64,000 nucleotides of DNA, taken from contig JAGIBF010000021.1 in NCBI GenBank assembly GCA_017744515.1, forward strand, positions 21,981-85,980. The letters run 5' to 3'. Shown piece after piece: positions 38,401 through 48,559 of this stretch. Source of the stretch: Niastella sp. (GTDB lineage Bacteria > Bacteroidota > Bacteroidia > Chitinophagales > Chitinophagaceae). Position numbers and translations under genes: made by a program. Numbering within the stretch: position 1 is the stretch's first letter; each line of letters starts with the position of its first letter. The notes beneath the pieces were generated by a model. The model ran no database searches. It worked only from the letters and a program-made list of their open reading frames with translations, and had not been told where the DNA came from.

Positions 38401-41400
38401 CTTTGGAACCAGGCGGAACAGCTTCTTACCAGTTGGTCACTAACCTAAGCAATGTATTTGTTATTCACGATATTGGCAGAAAAGGTGATAAAGAAGAAAG
38501 AAAGTTGCTTACACTGAATGGCAATAGCCCTGTCTATACATTACCCGTCACAGAAAATGATCGCGGTGGGCTGGGACTGCAGGTCGCTTTCGTAAAGCAC
38601 AACCGCATTTACAGCAATGGCGCCATTGTGCTTGTACCTTACACCAATAAAGAGCTCACTATTTCCTATACTACCTACCGGGATAAAACATTGCCCGGAA
38701 GTGCAGAAAAATGGAAAGTAAAGATCAGTGGTAACAAGAGCGACCAGGCAGCAGCTGAAATGCTGACAGCCATGTATGATGCTTCGCTCGACCAGTTCAG
38801 TCCACACAATTGGAACAAGCCTTACTTATGGCATGATTATAACCTTCGTGGAAGCTGGAATGGCAGCCAATGTTTCCAGACGGTGCAATCGCGGGAAAAG
38901 CCCGACCGGAATGACGACTATGCCTCCTTCAACAAATCATATGATGAATTGATAGGCGATCAATATTCCGGTGGTGGCGCACGCCATATGAAGCTGGCAA
39001 AAACAGAGCTTGCAGTACGTGGAATGGCAAACATGGCAGCGCCATCCGTCCGGTCAAAAGCTAACGCGCTCGATGAAGTAACTGCAGGAATATCAGCAGG
39101 AAACGTCAGTCAAAAAGAAGGCAAACGTGGTGAGGAAGCCCAAGATCAGTTCGCACTTCCATTTACAGCAATTCCTCCGGTTACTCTGTCGGCTGATGCG
39201 CCCACCGTTCAACCCCGCAAGAACTTCAATGAGACAGCTTTCTTTTTTCCCGATCTGCATACAGATGCAGCAGGCAATGTAGAATTTTCCTTTACTATGC
39301 CCGAAGCACTGACCGAATGGAAATGGATGATACTGGCGCATACCAAAGAACTGGCGATGGGCTATAGCGAGAAGAGCATCATCACACAGAAAGAGCTGAT
39401 GGTGCAGCCCAATGCGCCTCGCTTTATGCGCGAAGGCGACCGCATGGACTTCAGTAGCAAGATCGTGAACCTGAGCAGCAAGGAACTTACCGGACAGGTA
39501 GAATTACAACTGATCGATCCCACCACCAACCAATCGGTAGATGGCTGGTTCAGGAATGTCTTCCCCAACCAGTTCTTCACGGTAGCGGCTGGCCAAAGTA
39601 TACCGGTTACCTTCTCATTGGAAATACCTTATCAATACAACAAGCCACTCACCTACCGCCTCGTGGCAGCCACCAAAGCGGGCCCCAATGAAACTGCCCT
39701 GAGCGATGGCGAAGAAAACATGCTACCGGTAGTGAGCAACCGTATGTTGGTCACTGAAAGCCTGCCTCTACCGGTGCGCGGCAATGTGACTAAAACCTTC
39801 ACTTTCGGCAAGCTGTTGAAAAGCGGAGAAAGTGAAACACTGAACCAGCATGCTTTAACGGTCGAGTTCACCAGCAACCCGGCCTGGTATGCCGTGCAAG
39901 CGCTGCCCTACCTGATGGAATATCCTTATGAGTGTGCAGAGCAGGTGTTCAACCGGTATTATGCCAATACATTGGCAACCTCTATCGCTAATGCATCGCC
40001 CCGTATCAAGGCCATCTTTGAGCGCTGGAAAACTGCCGACACCGCTGCTCTGCTCAGCAACCTGCAGAAGAATGAAGAACTGAAATCGGTATTGCTGCAG
40101 GAAACACCCTGGGTGCTGGAAGCAAAATCGGAAGCACAACAAAAGAAGAATATCGCCTTGCTGTTCGACATGGTAAGGATGAGCAAAGAGCAGGCATCGG
40201 CACTCGACCACTTGCAGGACCTGCAAACCTCCAATGGTGGTTTTGTATGGTTCCAGGGCGGCCGCGACGACCGGTATATCACACAATACATCCTTACCGG
40301 CATCGGTCACCTCAGGAAACTGAAAGCCCTGAAAGAAGGCGATGCCATAAAGGATGTTATCAAAAAAGCGATCCCTTATCTCGACAACGCTATCAAAAAG
40401 GATTATGATGATCTGTTGAAGACCAATAAAGGCAAAGAACCTGTAGAGGCCCTCAGCAGCATTCAGATCCAATACCTGTACATGCGTAGCTTCTTCCCGG
40501 AACATACTATACCTACCGTCTCCCAAAAAGCCTACCAGTACTTCAGAAAGCAGGCGCAGGCCCATTGGGTGAAGCAAAGCAAATACATGCAAGGCATGAT
40601 TGCACTGGCACAATACCGCACCGGCGACACTAAAACAGCTACCAGCATTATGGCATCGCTGAAACAAAATGCGCTGGTGAGTGAAGAAATGGGCATGTAC
40701 TGGAAAGCCACACCCGGCTACTATTGGTACCAAAGCCCCATCGAAAACCAGGCTTTGCTGATAGAAGCATTCACTGAAGTATCGAAGGATATGAAAGCAG
40801 TGGCCGATATGAAGACCTGGCTGCTGAAACAAAAGCAAACGCAGAACTGGAAAACAACAAAGGCCACTGCCGATGCCTGCTATGCCCTGCTGTTGCAAGG
40901 CACCGACTGGCTGGCCAACACGCCCGAAGTACAGATCAACCTCGGCAACTATGCCATCCGCTCTGCCGACCAGCAGGCAGAAGCCGGCACCGGATACTTC
41001 AAAAAAGTAATCGATGGCAAAGATGTGAAACCAGAGATGGGCAATATCAAAGTAACCTTCTCTTCTCCTGCACCAGCCGCTGCCGAATCTGTATCCTGGG
41101 GCGCTGTATACTGGCAGTATTTCGAGAACCTCGATAAGATCACTACAGCAGCTACGCCTTTACAGTTGAGCAAGAAGCTGTTTGTGGAAAAGCTCACTGA
41201 CCACGGCCCGGTATTGCAGCCCATCAATGAAGGTGACGCACTGCAGGTAGGCGATAAAGTGAAAGTACGTATCGAGCTGCGGGTAGACCGCGCTATGGAA
41301 TATGTGCACATGAAAGATATGCGCGCCGCTTGCATGGAACCTTTGAATGTATTGAGCAGTTACAAATGGCAGGGCGGACTGGGTTATTATGAAAGCACCA

Positions 41401-41582
41401 AAGATGCGAGCACCAACTTCTTCTTTGGTTACCTGCCCAAAGGCACCTGGGTATTTGAATATCCTTTATTCGTAACCCATACCGGTACCTTCAGCAACGG
41501 CATCACCAGCATTCAGTGCATGTATGCCCCTGAATTTACCAGCCATTCCGAAGGCATTAAAGTGAATGTAGAAGCAAAATAA
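35442..41582 (+). CDS. Alpha-2-macroglobulin family protein (2046 aa), exported
   Basis: Signal peptide; TDRSIYRPGQTVYFKGI, LPEALTEWKW-type region (FTMPEALTEWKWMILAHTKE), CAEQ thioester motif encoded at 39933-39944. Confidence 0.92.
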   Translation: MSVKQVIFLVLCSLFLITATAQQKMNTYEKAWKKIDSLIQVKGLPQSAFTEVNKIYTQAKQEKNDAQLIKALIYRAQLRDIKEEEPQYGTIKELETEITQNSGAARAVLQSITASMYWNYFQSHRWQLYNRTATVDFNKADIATWGTEDFHKKIGELYLSSLKEEKLLQQTKLEPFDPIITKGNVRHLRPTLFDLLANHALTYFQSSERDIKKAADAFEIDDPVAFADARTFATHKFRITDSTSLHAKALQLHQRLISFHLADAQPDALIDANINRLTFVNMYAVMSDKKELFRKALEQVTGTYNNHPIAAQAWFLLADTYFDEGNTYDPLKDTTQRYALLKVKEICEKVIAQKEPSEGKANCQNMLNTLLKRHILLQTEKVNVPNQPFRVLVTWRNVTTLHFRVVKMDKKTMDNLGNDTWSDAYWKKLTSLPVLSTFTQQLPDTKDYQQHRTEIKAPALPIGEYAYLVSADSDFSIGKNVLAVQGFYVSNLAYINKSNDYFVLNRETGAPVPRATVQVWYRNYDSKVRDYVERKGENLFTDKDGYFTLTPSKTNNENYSRIEVSTKEDHLSMADYEYSYNYPQTQEKSRNTSYLFTDRSIYRPGQTVYFKGIVINSRSQSNQHAIVANLKTRILLLDVNDQQVDSIQVTTNAYGSYSGKFTLPSNALNGTFNIRDEQTEGFANISVEEYKRPKFFTEIAKPAGSYRLNDSIKVTGTAKAYAGNNIDGASVKYRVVRNVIMPLWYGYGFGKRVWPPYGTQEVEIAHGTATTQADGTFSVTFKALPDLKVDKKDQPTFQYTISADVTDINGETRSGSTTISVAYQALRMEVVTPNKLHSDSIKNVQVTTTNFNNLFEQAKVTLTMHKLKTPGRIFRSRYWEQPDQFVMSLQEYQAAFPYDIYKNENEVSTWEKGEKVLEVTDTTAANGKFAALASSAKAVTAGWYVIEAVTKDKFGETVKAIRYVELYNQPGSQNPMGYADIEVYNDALEPGGTASYQLVTNLSNVFVIHDIGRKGDKEERKLLTLNGNSPVYTLPVTENDRGGLGLQVAFVKHNRIYSNGAIVLVPYTNKELTISYTTYRDKTLPGSAEKWKVKISGNKSDQAAAEMLTAMYDASLDQFSPHNWNKPYLWHDYNLRGSWNGSQCFQTVQSREKPDRNDDYASFNKSYDELIGDQYSGGGARHMKLAKTELAVRGMANMAAPSVRSKANALDEVTAGISAGNVSQKEGKRGEEAQDQFALPFTAIPPVTLSADAPTVQPRKNFNETAFFFPDLHTDAAGNVEFSFTMPEALTEWKWMILAHTKELAMGYSEKSIITQKELMVQPNAPRFMREGDRMDFSSKIVNLSSKELTGQVELQLIDPTTNQSVDGWFRNVFPNQFFTVAAGQSIPVTFSLEIPYQYNKPLTYRLVAATKAGPNETALSDGEENMLPVVSNRMLVTESLPLPVRGNVTKTFTFGKLLKSGESETLNQHALTVEFTSNPAWYAVQALPYLMEYPYECAEQVFNRYYANTLATSIANASPRIKAIFERWKTADTAALLSNLQKNEELKSVLLQETPWVLEAKSEAQQKKNIALLFDMVRMSKEQASALDHLQDLQTSNGGFVWFQGGRDDRYITQYILTGIGHLRKLKALKEGDAIKDVIKKAIPYLDNAIKKDYDDLLKTNKGKEPVEALSSIQIQYLYMRSFFPEHTIPTVSQKAYQYFRKQAQAHWVKQSKYMQGMIALAQYRTGDTKTATSIMASLKQNALVSEEMGMYWKATPGYYWYQSPIENQALLIEAFTEVSKDMKAVADMKTWLLKQKQTQNWKTTKATADACYALLLQGTDWLANTPEVQINLGNYAIRSADQQAEAGTGYFKKVIDGKDVKPEMGNIKVTFSSPAPAAAESVSWGAVYWQYFENLDKITTAATPLQLSKKLFVEKLTDHGPVLQPINEGDALQVGDKVKVRIELRVDRAMEYVHMKDMRAACMEPLNVLSSYKWQGGLGYYESTKDASTNFFFGYLPKGTWVFEYPLFVTHTGTFSNGITSIQCMYAPEFTSHSEGIKVNVEAK

Positions 41583-41673
41583 GAAGTAAAGGTGAGTCGC
41601 CCCCGCAGAGCGGGGCAAGTTCTGCAGCGCTTCAATGCTGCCTGGCAAGAGCGGCCCACCTTTTTAAATAACC

Positions 41674-41710
41674 GCCGGCCACTCTTTGAAAGGGTGGCCG
41701 GCTTATTTTT
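41674..41710 (+). terminator. Rho-independent terminator after the A2M gene
   Basis: gccggccac...gtggccggc hairpin followed by ttattttt. Confidence 0.75.
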
Positions 41711-41715
41711 GCAGC

Positions 41716-42771
41716 ATGCATACCGACTTCCTCATCGTAGGCCAGGGCATTTGTGGCACTTTCTTAAGCTGGTACCTGCAACAGGCAGGCTTTTCTTTCC
41801 TGGTCATCGATCAGCCTCAATCCAATACCGCTTCCAAAGTAGCGGCAGGCATCATCAACCCGGTCACCGGCAGGCGTATTGTAAAAACATGGCTCATCGA
41901 TGAGGTCATGCAGTTTGCACACAAGGCTTATTCGGAACTGGGGCAGGTACTCAACATCACGGCTTTTGAGCAAAAAAGTATCGTCGACTTCTTTGCCACA
42001 CCGCAGATGCGGGATGCTTTTGCAAAGCGGTATGCAGAAGATACACAATACCTGTCGCTGTCTGCAGCTCATCATAGCTGGCTGTCTTTATTCAATTATG
42101 ATTTTGGCTATGGAGAGATCGATCCCTGTTACCTCATCAGGCTGCAGGATATTTTACCAGCTTACCGTACTCATTTGGAACAACAACAATTACTACGCGA
42201 AGAACTGTTTGAGATAGATCACCTGCAGGTGGCGCCTGATGGTATTACTTATAAAGATATTACTGCCTCCCGCATCATCTTCAGTGATGGCATTGCCACT
42301 GCTCAAAACCCATACTTCAGGAACCTGCCTTTTGCCCCCAACAAAGGCGAAGCCGTGTGGGTGGAGATCAACGATCTGCCAGCCACACACATCTTTAAAA
42401 AAGGCTTCAACCTGGTGCCGTGGAAGGACAACATCTTCTGGCTGGGCTCTACTTACCTGTGGGAGTTTGACAACGACCTGCCTACACCCGGTTTCCGCCA
42501 GTTTGCCCACAACTGGTTGTTGCAAACCGTCAAGCTGCCTTTCAACATCATCGACCACAAAGCCGCTGTGAGGCCCGCTACCCTTGAGCGCCGGCCCTTC
42601 GTGGGATTCCATCCACAGCATCCTGCTGTAGGCATCTTTAATGGCATGGGCACGAAGGGTTGTTCACTGGCCCCCTGGTTTGCCCATCAGTGGGTACAGG
42701 CTATTAAGGGAGAAGGGACCTTATCGCCAGAAGCCGATGTGAAGCGCTTCCAGCGTGTGTTGGCGAGATAA
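41716..42771 (+). CDS. FAD-dependent oxidoreductase (DAO/glycine oxidase-like)
   Basis: FLIVGQGICGTFLSWYLQQAG dinucleotide-binding motif; VAAGIINPVTGRR. Start moved to ATG 41716 because the earlier start falls in the terminator. Confidence 0.85.
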   Translation: MHTDFLIVGQGICGTFLSWYLQQAGFSFLVIDQPQSNTASKVAAGIINPVTGRRIVKTWLIDEVMQFAHKAYSELGQVLNITAFEQKSIVDFFATPQMRDAFAKRYAEDTQYLSLSAAHHSWLSLFNYDFGYGEIDPCYLIRLQDILPAYRTHLEQQQLLREELFEIDHLQVAPDGITYKDITASRIIFSDGIATAQNPYFRNLPFAPNKGEAVWVEINDLPATHIFKKGFNLVPWKDNIFWLGSTYLWEFDNDLPTPGFRQFAHNWLLQTVKLPFNIIDHKAAVRPATLERRPFVGFHPQHPAVGIFNGMGTKGCSLAPWFAHQWVQAIKGEGTLSPEADVKRFQRVLAR

Positions 42772-42820
42772 TTCATATTTTTGCACCGTTCACCACCCTC
42801 AGTCATTAAAACTTATTGCC

Positions 42821-43261
42821 GTGTCTCAGGAGTCTAAGGACCTGTATGTAGTTCCCGCCAGGTTTCGCAAAATGGAAAACCTGCACATCCTTTTCTGGCT
42901 GGTAAAAGACCTGTGCTGGTGCCTCTTGTTCAAACCGCTGGGTATGATCATGATCGCCCCTACCCTGCTGGTAGCCATCTGGATCACGTGGAAAAACAGG
43001 CATATCGTTGCCGAACTGGCACACAATGCCGCCATTGCCATCTGGATCATGGCCAACTCGATGTGGATGGTAGCTGAGTTCTATGCGGTAGATGAAAAAG
43101 TAAAACCCTATTGTATTATCCCCTTCTCGTTAGGCATTCTGATATTGCTGTACTATTATCTCATTTATGCGCCGATGCAGCGCCGCAAAGAAAATGCGGA
43201 GGCTGACATAGAGATAGCACCGATACAACAGGAAGCAGTAGTGGTAGCAGAAAAAGCATAA
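42821..43261 (+). CDS. Small membrane protein, hypothetical
   Basis: Multi-TM ORF; GTG start at 42821 preferred (TATTTTTG box at ~42776), ATG (MENLH) also possible. Confidence 0.6.
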   Translation: MSQESKDLYVVPARFRKMENLHILFWLVKDLCWCLLFKPLGMIMIAPTLLVAIWITWKNRHIVAELAHNAAIAIWIMANSMWMVAEFYAVDEKVKPYCIIPFSLGILILLYYYLIYAPMQRRKENAEADIEIAPIQQEAVVVAEKA

Positions 43262-43286
43262 TCATTCTTACATTTCGATGTATAAC

Positions 43287-43319
43287 AAAAAAGGCAGCCT
43301 CAGCGGCTGCCTTTTTTTG
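43287..43319 (+). terminator. Rho-independent terminator
   Basis: aaaaaaggcagcc-tcagc-ggctgcctttttttg. Confidence 0.8.
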
Positions 43320-43346
43320 TCATGTGCCTTGTCTCTCGCTTAGCAA

Positions 43347-43970
43347 TTAGCGTTGGTCTATAGCAATAGCCAGTGTCCGGTAGTTAACAGATGGCAACAA
43401 GGATTGTGTAGAATCCAGTTGAAATCCGATTGACCGGGCCTGACCAGCAGTAGCAGGTGCATTCAGTACATTGATCCTCAAATAGCCGAATGAACTGTCT
43501 GCAGGTATCACGATCTTATTATCAGCCAGCGTATAATGTGTTCCGGCAACAGCTGGAAGTACATTCAGATCAACCTTTACACAAGGCTTATAACCGGTAA
43601 AAGATATAGCAGTTACCGGTACATCGATGATCTTAAAACCAATAGCACGCTCTTCCCTGGCAGTAGGCCCCACCAGGTTCACACGCAGACTAACTACGCC
43701 TGAGCTACGTTTGATAAATGAATCTACAAACTGATACCCTGTTCCCTGACAAGAAGCGTGTATCACAGACAAGTCAAGCGGTACACCATAACCGGGAATC
43801 TGCGACAATAATGGATATGTTATCCCTGCTGTCACTGAATTCAATACCGTAGCATCAAACTCCACCACTGCGGTACCCTTGAATTGCTTTTCAGTTTGCT
43901 TGATACAGGCCGCAAATAATACAACTGCGACTCCTATACATATATATGCTCTTATTGAACGCGTATTCAT
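43347..43970 (-). CDS. DUF1735/DUF4843-like lipoprotein downstream of SusCD
   Basis: Lipobox-like VLFAAC; position directly after susD; start placed at MNTRSI. Confidence 0.65.
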   Translation of the reverse strand: MNTRSIRAYICIGVAVVLFAACIKQTEKQFKGTAVVEFDATVLNSVTAGITYPLLSQIPGYGVPLDLSVIHASCQGTGYQFVDSFIKRSSGVVSLRVNLVGPTAREERAIGFKIIDVPVTAISFTGYKPCVKVDLNVLPAVAGTHYTLADNKIVIPADSSFGYLRINVLNAPATAGQARSIGFQLDSTQSLLPSVNYRTLAIAIDQR

Positions 43971-43998
43971 AGCTTCTAACTGTTTTGAAATTGAAAGA

Positions 43999-45516
43999 TT
44001 AATACCCAAAGTTTTGCTTCATATTAGGATTGCCATCTACTTCACCAGTAGGTATCCGGGGCAGCAACTTGAAGTCGGTTGCCGGCAGGTTCACTGAAGG
44101 AAGTGTTTTTGAAATAGCTGTTCCGGTACGTTTCAGATCAAAGAAACGGTGGCCTTCAAAAGCAAACTCCAGCATACGCTGACGCAAAATTTCATCCAGT
44201 AAAGCCTGACCGGAAAGGTCTCTTGGTGATGGAGCTGTAAAACCAGTATAGCGTGCAGTACGAATAACATTCAGATCGGCCCAGGCGCCAGCTTCGTCAT
44301 TTTGACGGTATTTGGCTTCAGCCCTGTTCAGGTACAATTCAGCCCAACGGAGTACTACTGTATTATCCCAGTTAGCAGAACCGTTCTTACCCATCCATTT
44401 GGTACACTCTACATAGCGCCCGGATGCGTTAACACCATACTCAAACAACTTGTTCCTCACATCATTGCTGAAAGCAAGTACAGGATAGCCTGTGGAAGGT
44501 GCTACCAGGTCTGGTGGGAAATTGGTAATACCCAACTCCGTGAGCAATTTGGCATTGGGAACCAGGTCGCCCTGACCCTGGCGGGTAGCATTCAATGAAC
44601 CCGGAGCAGGTAAGGTAGTATGTGTAGCGGCCAGTGAAGTATTAACACCAAGGTTTTCTGCCAGTGTAGCATACCACACCTGGAAGATACCTTCCGGATG
44701 ATCGGCAGCTCTCCAGCCCGTTACATAGTTTGCAGCGGTAGACAGACTGCCAATACCACCACTAAGCGCAATAGAAGCGGTTGCAAAAGAATCGGCTTTG
44801 GCCCAATTGCCCTGGTACAAAGCTACACGGGAGCCGAGTGCCAATGCTGCATGCTTGCTGGCATAGTTACGGCCACGGTTAGCATTGGATAATGTAGCAA
44901 TAGTAGCGTACAGGTCGGTCATGATCTGCGCATACACCTCAGCAGTTGTGGCACGCGCCGGATAAAAAGAAGCGGCGTCGGAAGCATTATCAAAACCTTT
45001 CAACGTCAGCACAACACCACCTCTATCCTGAGCAGGAACTACGAAAGTGGGAATATAAGCGTAGTTTTTCACCAGGTCGAAATAATACAAAGCGCGCAGG
45101 AACTTGAACTCACCTTCCCAACGGGTTTTATCAGCAGCAGTGGCATCCGTCACTTTATTGATGGCAGCAAGCGTAAGGTTGATCTCATTGATCACACCAT
45201 AAGCTGTGCCCCAGTTGGCCATATTGGCGGCAGACTGGTTACGGTTTTCACTGAGCAATCTCGATGAACGTCCATTTGCGAAAGCTACATCAGCCATCGC
45301 TTCCGCCACAGAGAACATATCGCGACCATATAATCGTTCGCTTTTCAAAACGGAGTAAGCAGAGTTTAAAGCAGCTTCAATACCTTCCTTATTGGTAAGG
45401 GCAAGAGAAGCGTCCAGCGAGTTGCGGGAAGGAATATCCAATTGCTTTTTACAGGAGGGCGCTACCAGACCTGTAATAAGAGCAGCTATGATTAATTTGT
45501 TCGTTATCTTTTTCAT
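43999..45516 (-). CDS. SusD/RagB-family outer-membrane lipoprotein
   Basis: LVAPSCKKQLD lipobox; LRALYYFDLVKNYAYIPTFV; VLRWAELYLNRAEAKYR; EFAFEGHRFFDLKR. Confidence 0.95.
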   Translation of the reverse strand: MKKITNKLIIAALITGLVAPSCKKQLDIPSRNSLDASLALTNKEGIEAALNSAYSVLKSERLYGRDMFSVAEAMADVAFANGRSSRLLSENRNQSAANMANWGTAYGVINEINLTLAAINKVTDATAADKTRWEGEFKFLRALYYFDLVKNYAYIPTFVVPAQDRGGVVLTLKGFDNASDAASFYPARATTAEVYAQIMTDLYATIATLSNANRGRNYASKHAALALGSRVALYQGNWAKADSFATASIALSGGIGSLSTAANYVTGWRAADHPEGIFQVWYATLAENLGVNTSLAATHTTLPAPGSLNATRQGQGDLVPNAKLLTELGITNFPPDLVAPSTGYPVLAFSNDVRNKLFEYGVNASGRYVECTKWMGKNGSANWDNTVVLRWAELYLNRAEAKYRQNDEAGAWADLNVIRTARYTGFTAPSPRDLSGQALLDEILRQRMLEFAFEGHRFFDLKRTGTAISKTLPSVNLPATDFKLLPRIPTGEVDGNPNMKQNFGY

Positions 45517-45538
45517 ACTTGTTTTTTGAGGGATACAA

Positions 45539-48500
45539 TTAAAGTCTCACTTGAATACCTGCAGTCATGTTCTTGGACTGGGGAATAGTACCAGTGTTGG
45601 AACCGGTATATTCGGGATCATAACCATTCCACTTGGTATAAGTCCACAGGTTAATACCCTGAACATATACACGAATTCCTTCAAACGAGTATTTCCTGAT
45701 CAATTTGGCAGGTAGTTCATAAGACAATGTAATCGTCTTTAAACGCACATAGTCAGTTTTATAATAATAGCGGGTACCAGTAGCCCAGCTTACGCTATTA
45801 ATTTCAGCCATGCCATTCACAGGGCGGGGCACATCAACAATGTCGCCAGGTTTTTGCCAGCGCCCATAAAAGCCTTCCTTCAGGGTATTAACACCTGTGC
45901 CACCCATGCGCATCATTTGCTGGAATTGCTCGTCGGGTCTTACACGGCCATATTCATACTGCAGGAATGCTTCGAGACTCAACCCTTTATAGGAGAAAGT
46001 GTTTGTCCATCCACCATAATGAGTTGGATATACATTACCGACTACCTTCCTGTCTGCATCCAGAGGATTGTAAGTAATGTTTCCACCCTTATCATACCAC
46101 ATACCACGACCGGTAGCAGGATTTACGCCGGCCCACTCTGCCAGGTAGAAAGAACCCAGCGATTCGCCTACCCGGATAGTAGCATCACCAGGCAATGCCT
46201 GCAAGCCATCATACAACTCCTTTACCTTATTCTTCTGGAAGGAGATATTGAAAGAAGAGTTCCACTTGAACGCGCCATCAACCGGTTTTACGATCAACAG
46301 TAACTCAAGACCTTTATTTTCTACAGACCCGAGGTTCTGGGTAATACTGGAGAAACCAGTAGTAGCATACAGGGAGCGGCTCAATAACAAGTCTTTGTTG
46401 ATCTTACGATACACATCGGCAGTTAATGAAACACGGCCATTCAGGAAAGCTACATCCAAACCAATGTTATGCTCTTCGCGGGTTTCCCAGCTGAGGTCGG
46501 GGTTACCCAGCTGTGTGGGGTTGATGGCAGAACTATTGCCATATATCCGGGCAGCACCATACAATTGTCTGAATTGCGTATTGCCAATCTGGTCATTACC
46601 AGCCTGACCAAATGAGTAACGGACCTTAAGGTCGGAGATGGCATCCACGTTAGCCAGGAAAGATTCTTCCTTGGCATTCCAGGCTAACTGTACCGATTGG
46701 AAAACACCATACAGGTTATTGGTACCAAAACGGCTGGAACCGTCACGGCGAACAGTATAATTTAAAATGTACTTATCGCGGTATGTGTAACCTACCTTGG
46801 CAAACTGCGAGAAAGCAGCATTACCATTCCACTGACCACTTACACTGCTGGCAGTGGAAGCAGCACTCAGGTACCTCAACTGGTAAGAAGGGAAGCCTTG
46901 TGCATCGGCCTGGAACCATTGGTTCTGGTCTTTCCTGAACTCGATACCCAACAAGGCATTCACACTATGATCTTCCGCAAACGTTTTACGGTAGTTGGCT
47001 GTAGTATTCGTAATAAAGTTGACATTCCAGTCAGTTTGGTTGCTCAGACGGCCTTTTACTGCATAGGCGTCATTGATACGGGGATCCTGGTAACGCTCAT
47101 CCTGCGTAAGCCTGTAATCCAAACCAGCCATAGTTCTCAAGGTCAGTTCAGGGAGTACATTATACGTCAATGACATATTTGCCAGCAGCGAGTTGGTACG
47201 TGTGAAATAAGTGATGTAATCCGCTACTGCCAGGATATTGTGGTTAAAAGAACCTACCAGTGCCTGACCTGAACCGGGCATACCATAATAAGTACCATCC
47301 GGGTTATAAATAGGGTTGATAGGCATCATCATGGAAGAAGCGTAAGCCGGGTTACCGAAACCGGTATTACCTGTGCTATAAGGTGCATTCTGAGAGAATG
47401 TGCTCAGGCTGATACCATTGTCGAGCGTTAGCTTTTTGCTGATCTTGAAACTGATCTTGGAAAACAAAGTAGCACGCTGGAAATCCGTAGGCTGGATGAT
47501 CGCGGTTTGCTTGGAATAAGCACCGGAAAGGTAATAGTTCACATTCTGGTTACCACCCTGCATAGTAGCTTCCACGCTGGTGATCTTTCCTTTGTGAAAA
47601 GAAGCATCCTGCCAATCGTAAGTAGGCAGGCTGTCGATGCCTTTATCATCAAGGCTGGTTGATACGCCAAGCGAGCTCAACACGCTCGTTCTGATAGCAG
47701 CAGGAGTCATATTAGGATTGGCATTAGCTACAGCTTCATAACGAACTTTATACCATTCCTGGGTTGTCAAAGGATCTACGAGTTTTAAAGCGGAGGATTC
47801 ACCATAGTAAGCGCTGGCAGTATATTTTGTTTTTCCTACCAACCCCTTTTTAGTAGTAATCAGCACTACACCATTCGCAGCACGTGCACCATAAATGGAA
47901 GCAGCAGCCGCGTCTTTCAGGATTTCAATGGATTCAATATCATCAGTGTTCAAAAAGCTCAACGGGTTGTTCTGTGTATTGATAGAACCGACGCTGGTAT
48001 TCAACTGTACACCATCTACGACATACAGTGGATCGTTACCTGCATTGATAGATCCAACACCACGAATACGAACGTTCATGGTACCACCGGGGATACCATT
48101 GGCAGCCGTGATGTTTACACCTGCAGCACGACCCTGCAATGCCTGTGCAAAAGAAGGCATCGGCAAGTTATCGATCTCAGAACCGGATATCTTGGAAATA
48201 GCGCCAGCCACATCCTTTTTACGGATGGCCTGGTAACCAACTACCACCACCTGGTCCATGGTTTTGTTAGCATCTGCGAGGGAAACATTCAGGGTAGCTG
48301 AACTACCGATAGCAACCTCTTTGGTTTCGAGATCAATGGAAGAAAATACGAGGATCTTTCCGGAAGCAGGAACCCCGATCGAGTAAGTTCCATCTGATTT
48401 AGTGGTAGTACCTACCTGGGTACCTTTTACAAGTACTGAAACATTGGGAATAGGGGTTCCCTTTTCATCAGTCACTTTCCCGGTAATTGTCCGGTTCTGT

Positions 48501-48559
48501 GCCAGCAATGAGCTGCAAAGAAATAGCAAGCCCATGGCCAGTGCCAGAATTTTTCTCAT
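45539..48559 (-). CDS. SusC/RagA-family TonB-dependent receptor
   Basis: ITGKVTDEKGTPIPNVSVLVKGTQVGTTTKSDGTYSI, VVVGYQAIRKKDVAGAISKISGSEI plug, NDPLYVVDGVQL, SIYGARAANGVVLITTKKG. Confidence 0.96.
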   Translation of the reverse strand: MRKILALAMGLLFLCSSLLAQNRTITGKVTDEKGTPIPNVSVLVKGTQVGTTTKSDGTYSIGVPASGKILVFSSIDLETKEVAIGSSATLNVSLADANKTMDQVVVVGYQAIRKKDVAGAISKISGSEIDNLPMPSFAQALQGRAAGVNITAANGIPGGTMNVRIRGVGSINAGNDPLYVVDGVQLNTSVGSINTQNNPLSFLNTDDIESIEILKDAAAASIYGARAANGVVLITTKKGLVGKTKYTASAYYGESSALKLVDPLTTQEWYKVRYEAVANANPNMTPAAIRTSVLSSLGVSTSLDDKGIDSLPTYDWQDASFHKGKITSVEATMQGGNQNVNYYLSGAYSKQTAIIQPTDFQRATLFSKISFKISKKLTLDNGISLSTFSQNAPYSTGNTGFGNPAYASSMMMPINPIYNPDGTYYGMPGSGQALVGSFNHNILAVADYITYFTRTNSLLANMSLTYNVLPELTLRTMAGLDYRLTQDERYQDPRINDAYAVKGRLSNQTDWNVNFITNTTANYRKTFAEDHSVNALLGIEFRKDQNQWFQADAQGFPSYQLRYLSAASTASSVSGQWNGNAAFSQFAKVGYTYRDKYILNYTVRRDGSSRFGTNNLYGVFQSVQLAWNAKEESFLANVDAISDLKVRYSFGQAGNDQIGNTQFRQLYGAARIYGNSSAINPTQLGNPDLSWETREEHNIGLDVAFLNGRVSLTADVYRKINKDLLLSRSLYATTGFSSITQNLGSVENKGLELLLIVKPVDGAFKWNSSFNISFQKNKVKELYDGLQALPGDATIRVGESLGSFYLAEWAGVNPATGRGMWYDKGGNITYNPLDADRKVVGNVYPTHYGGWTNTFSYKGLSLEAFLQYEYGRVRPDEQFQQMMRMGGTGVNTLKEGFYGRWQKPGDIVDVPRPVNGMAEINSVSWATGTRYYYKTDYVRLKTITLSYELPAKLIRKYSFEGIRVYVQGINLWTYTKWNGYDPEYTGSNTGTIPQSKNMTAGIQVRL

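Noticed and set aside
39855-40898. 347-aa minus-strand ORF inside the A2M gene
   Set aside because: Fully antisense to a clear A2M coding region; low-complexity Cys/Gln-rich translation typical of a shadow ORF.
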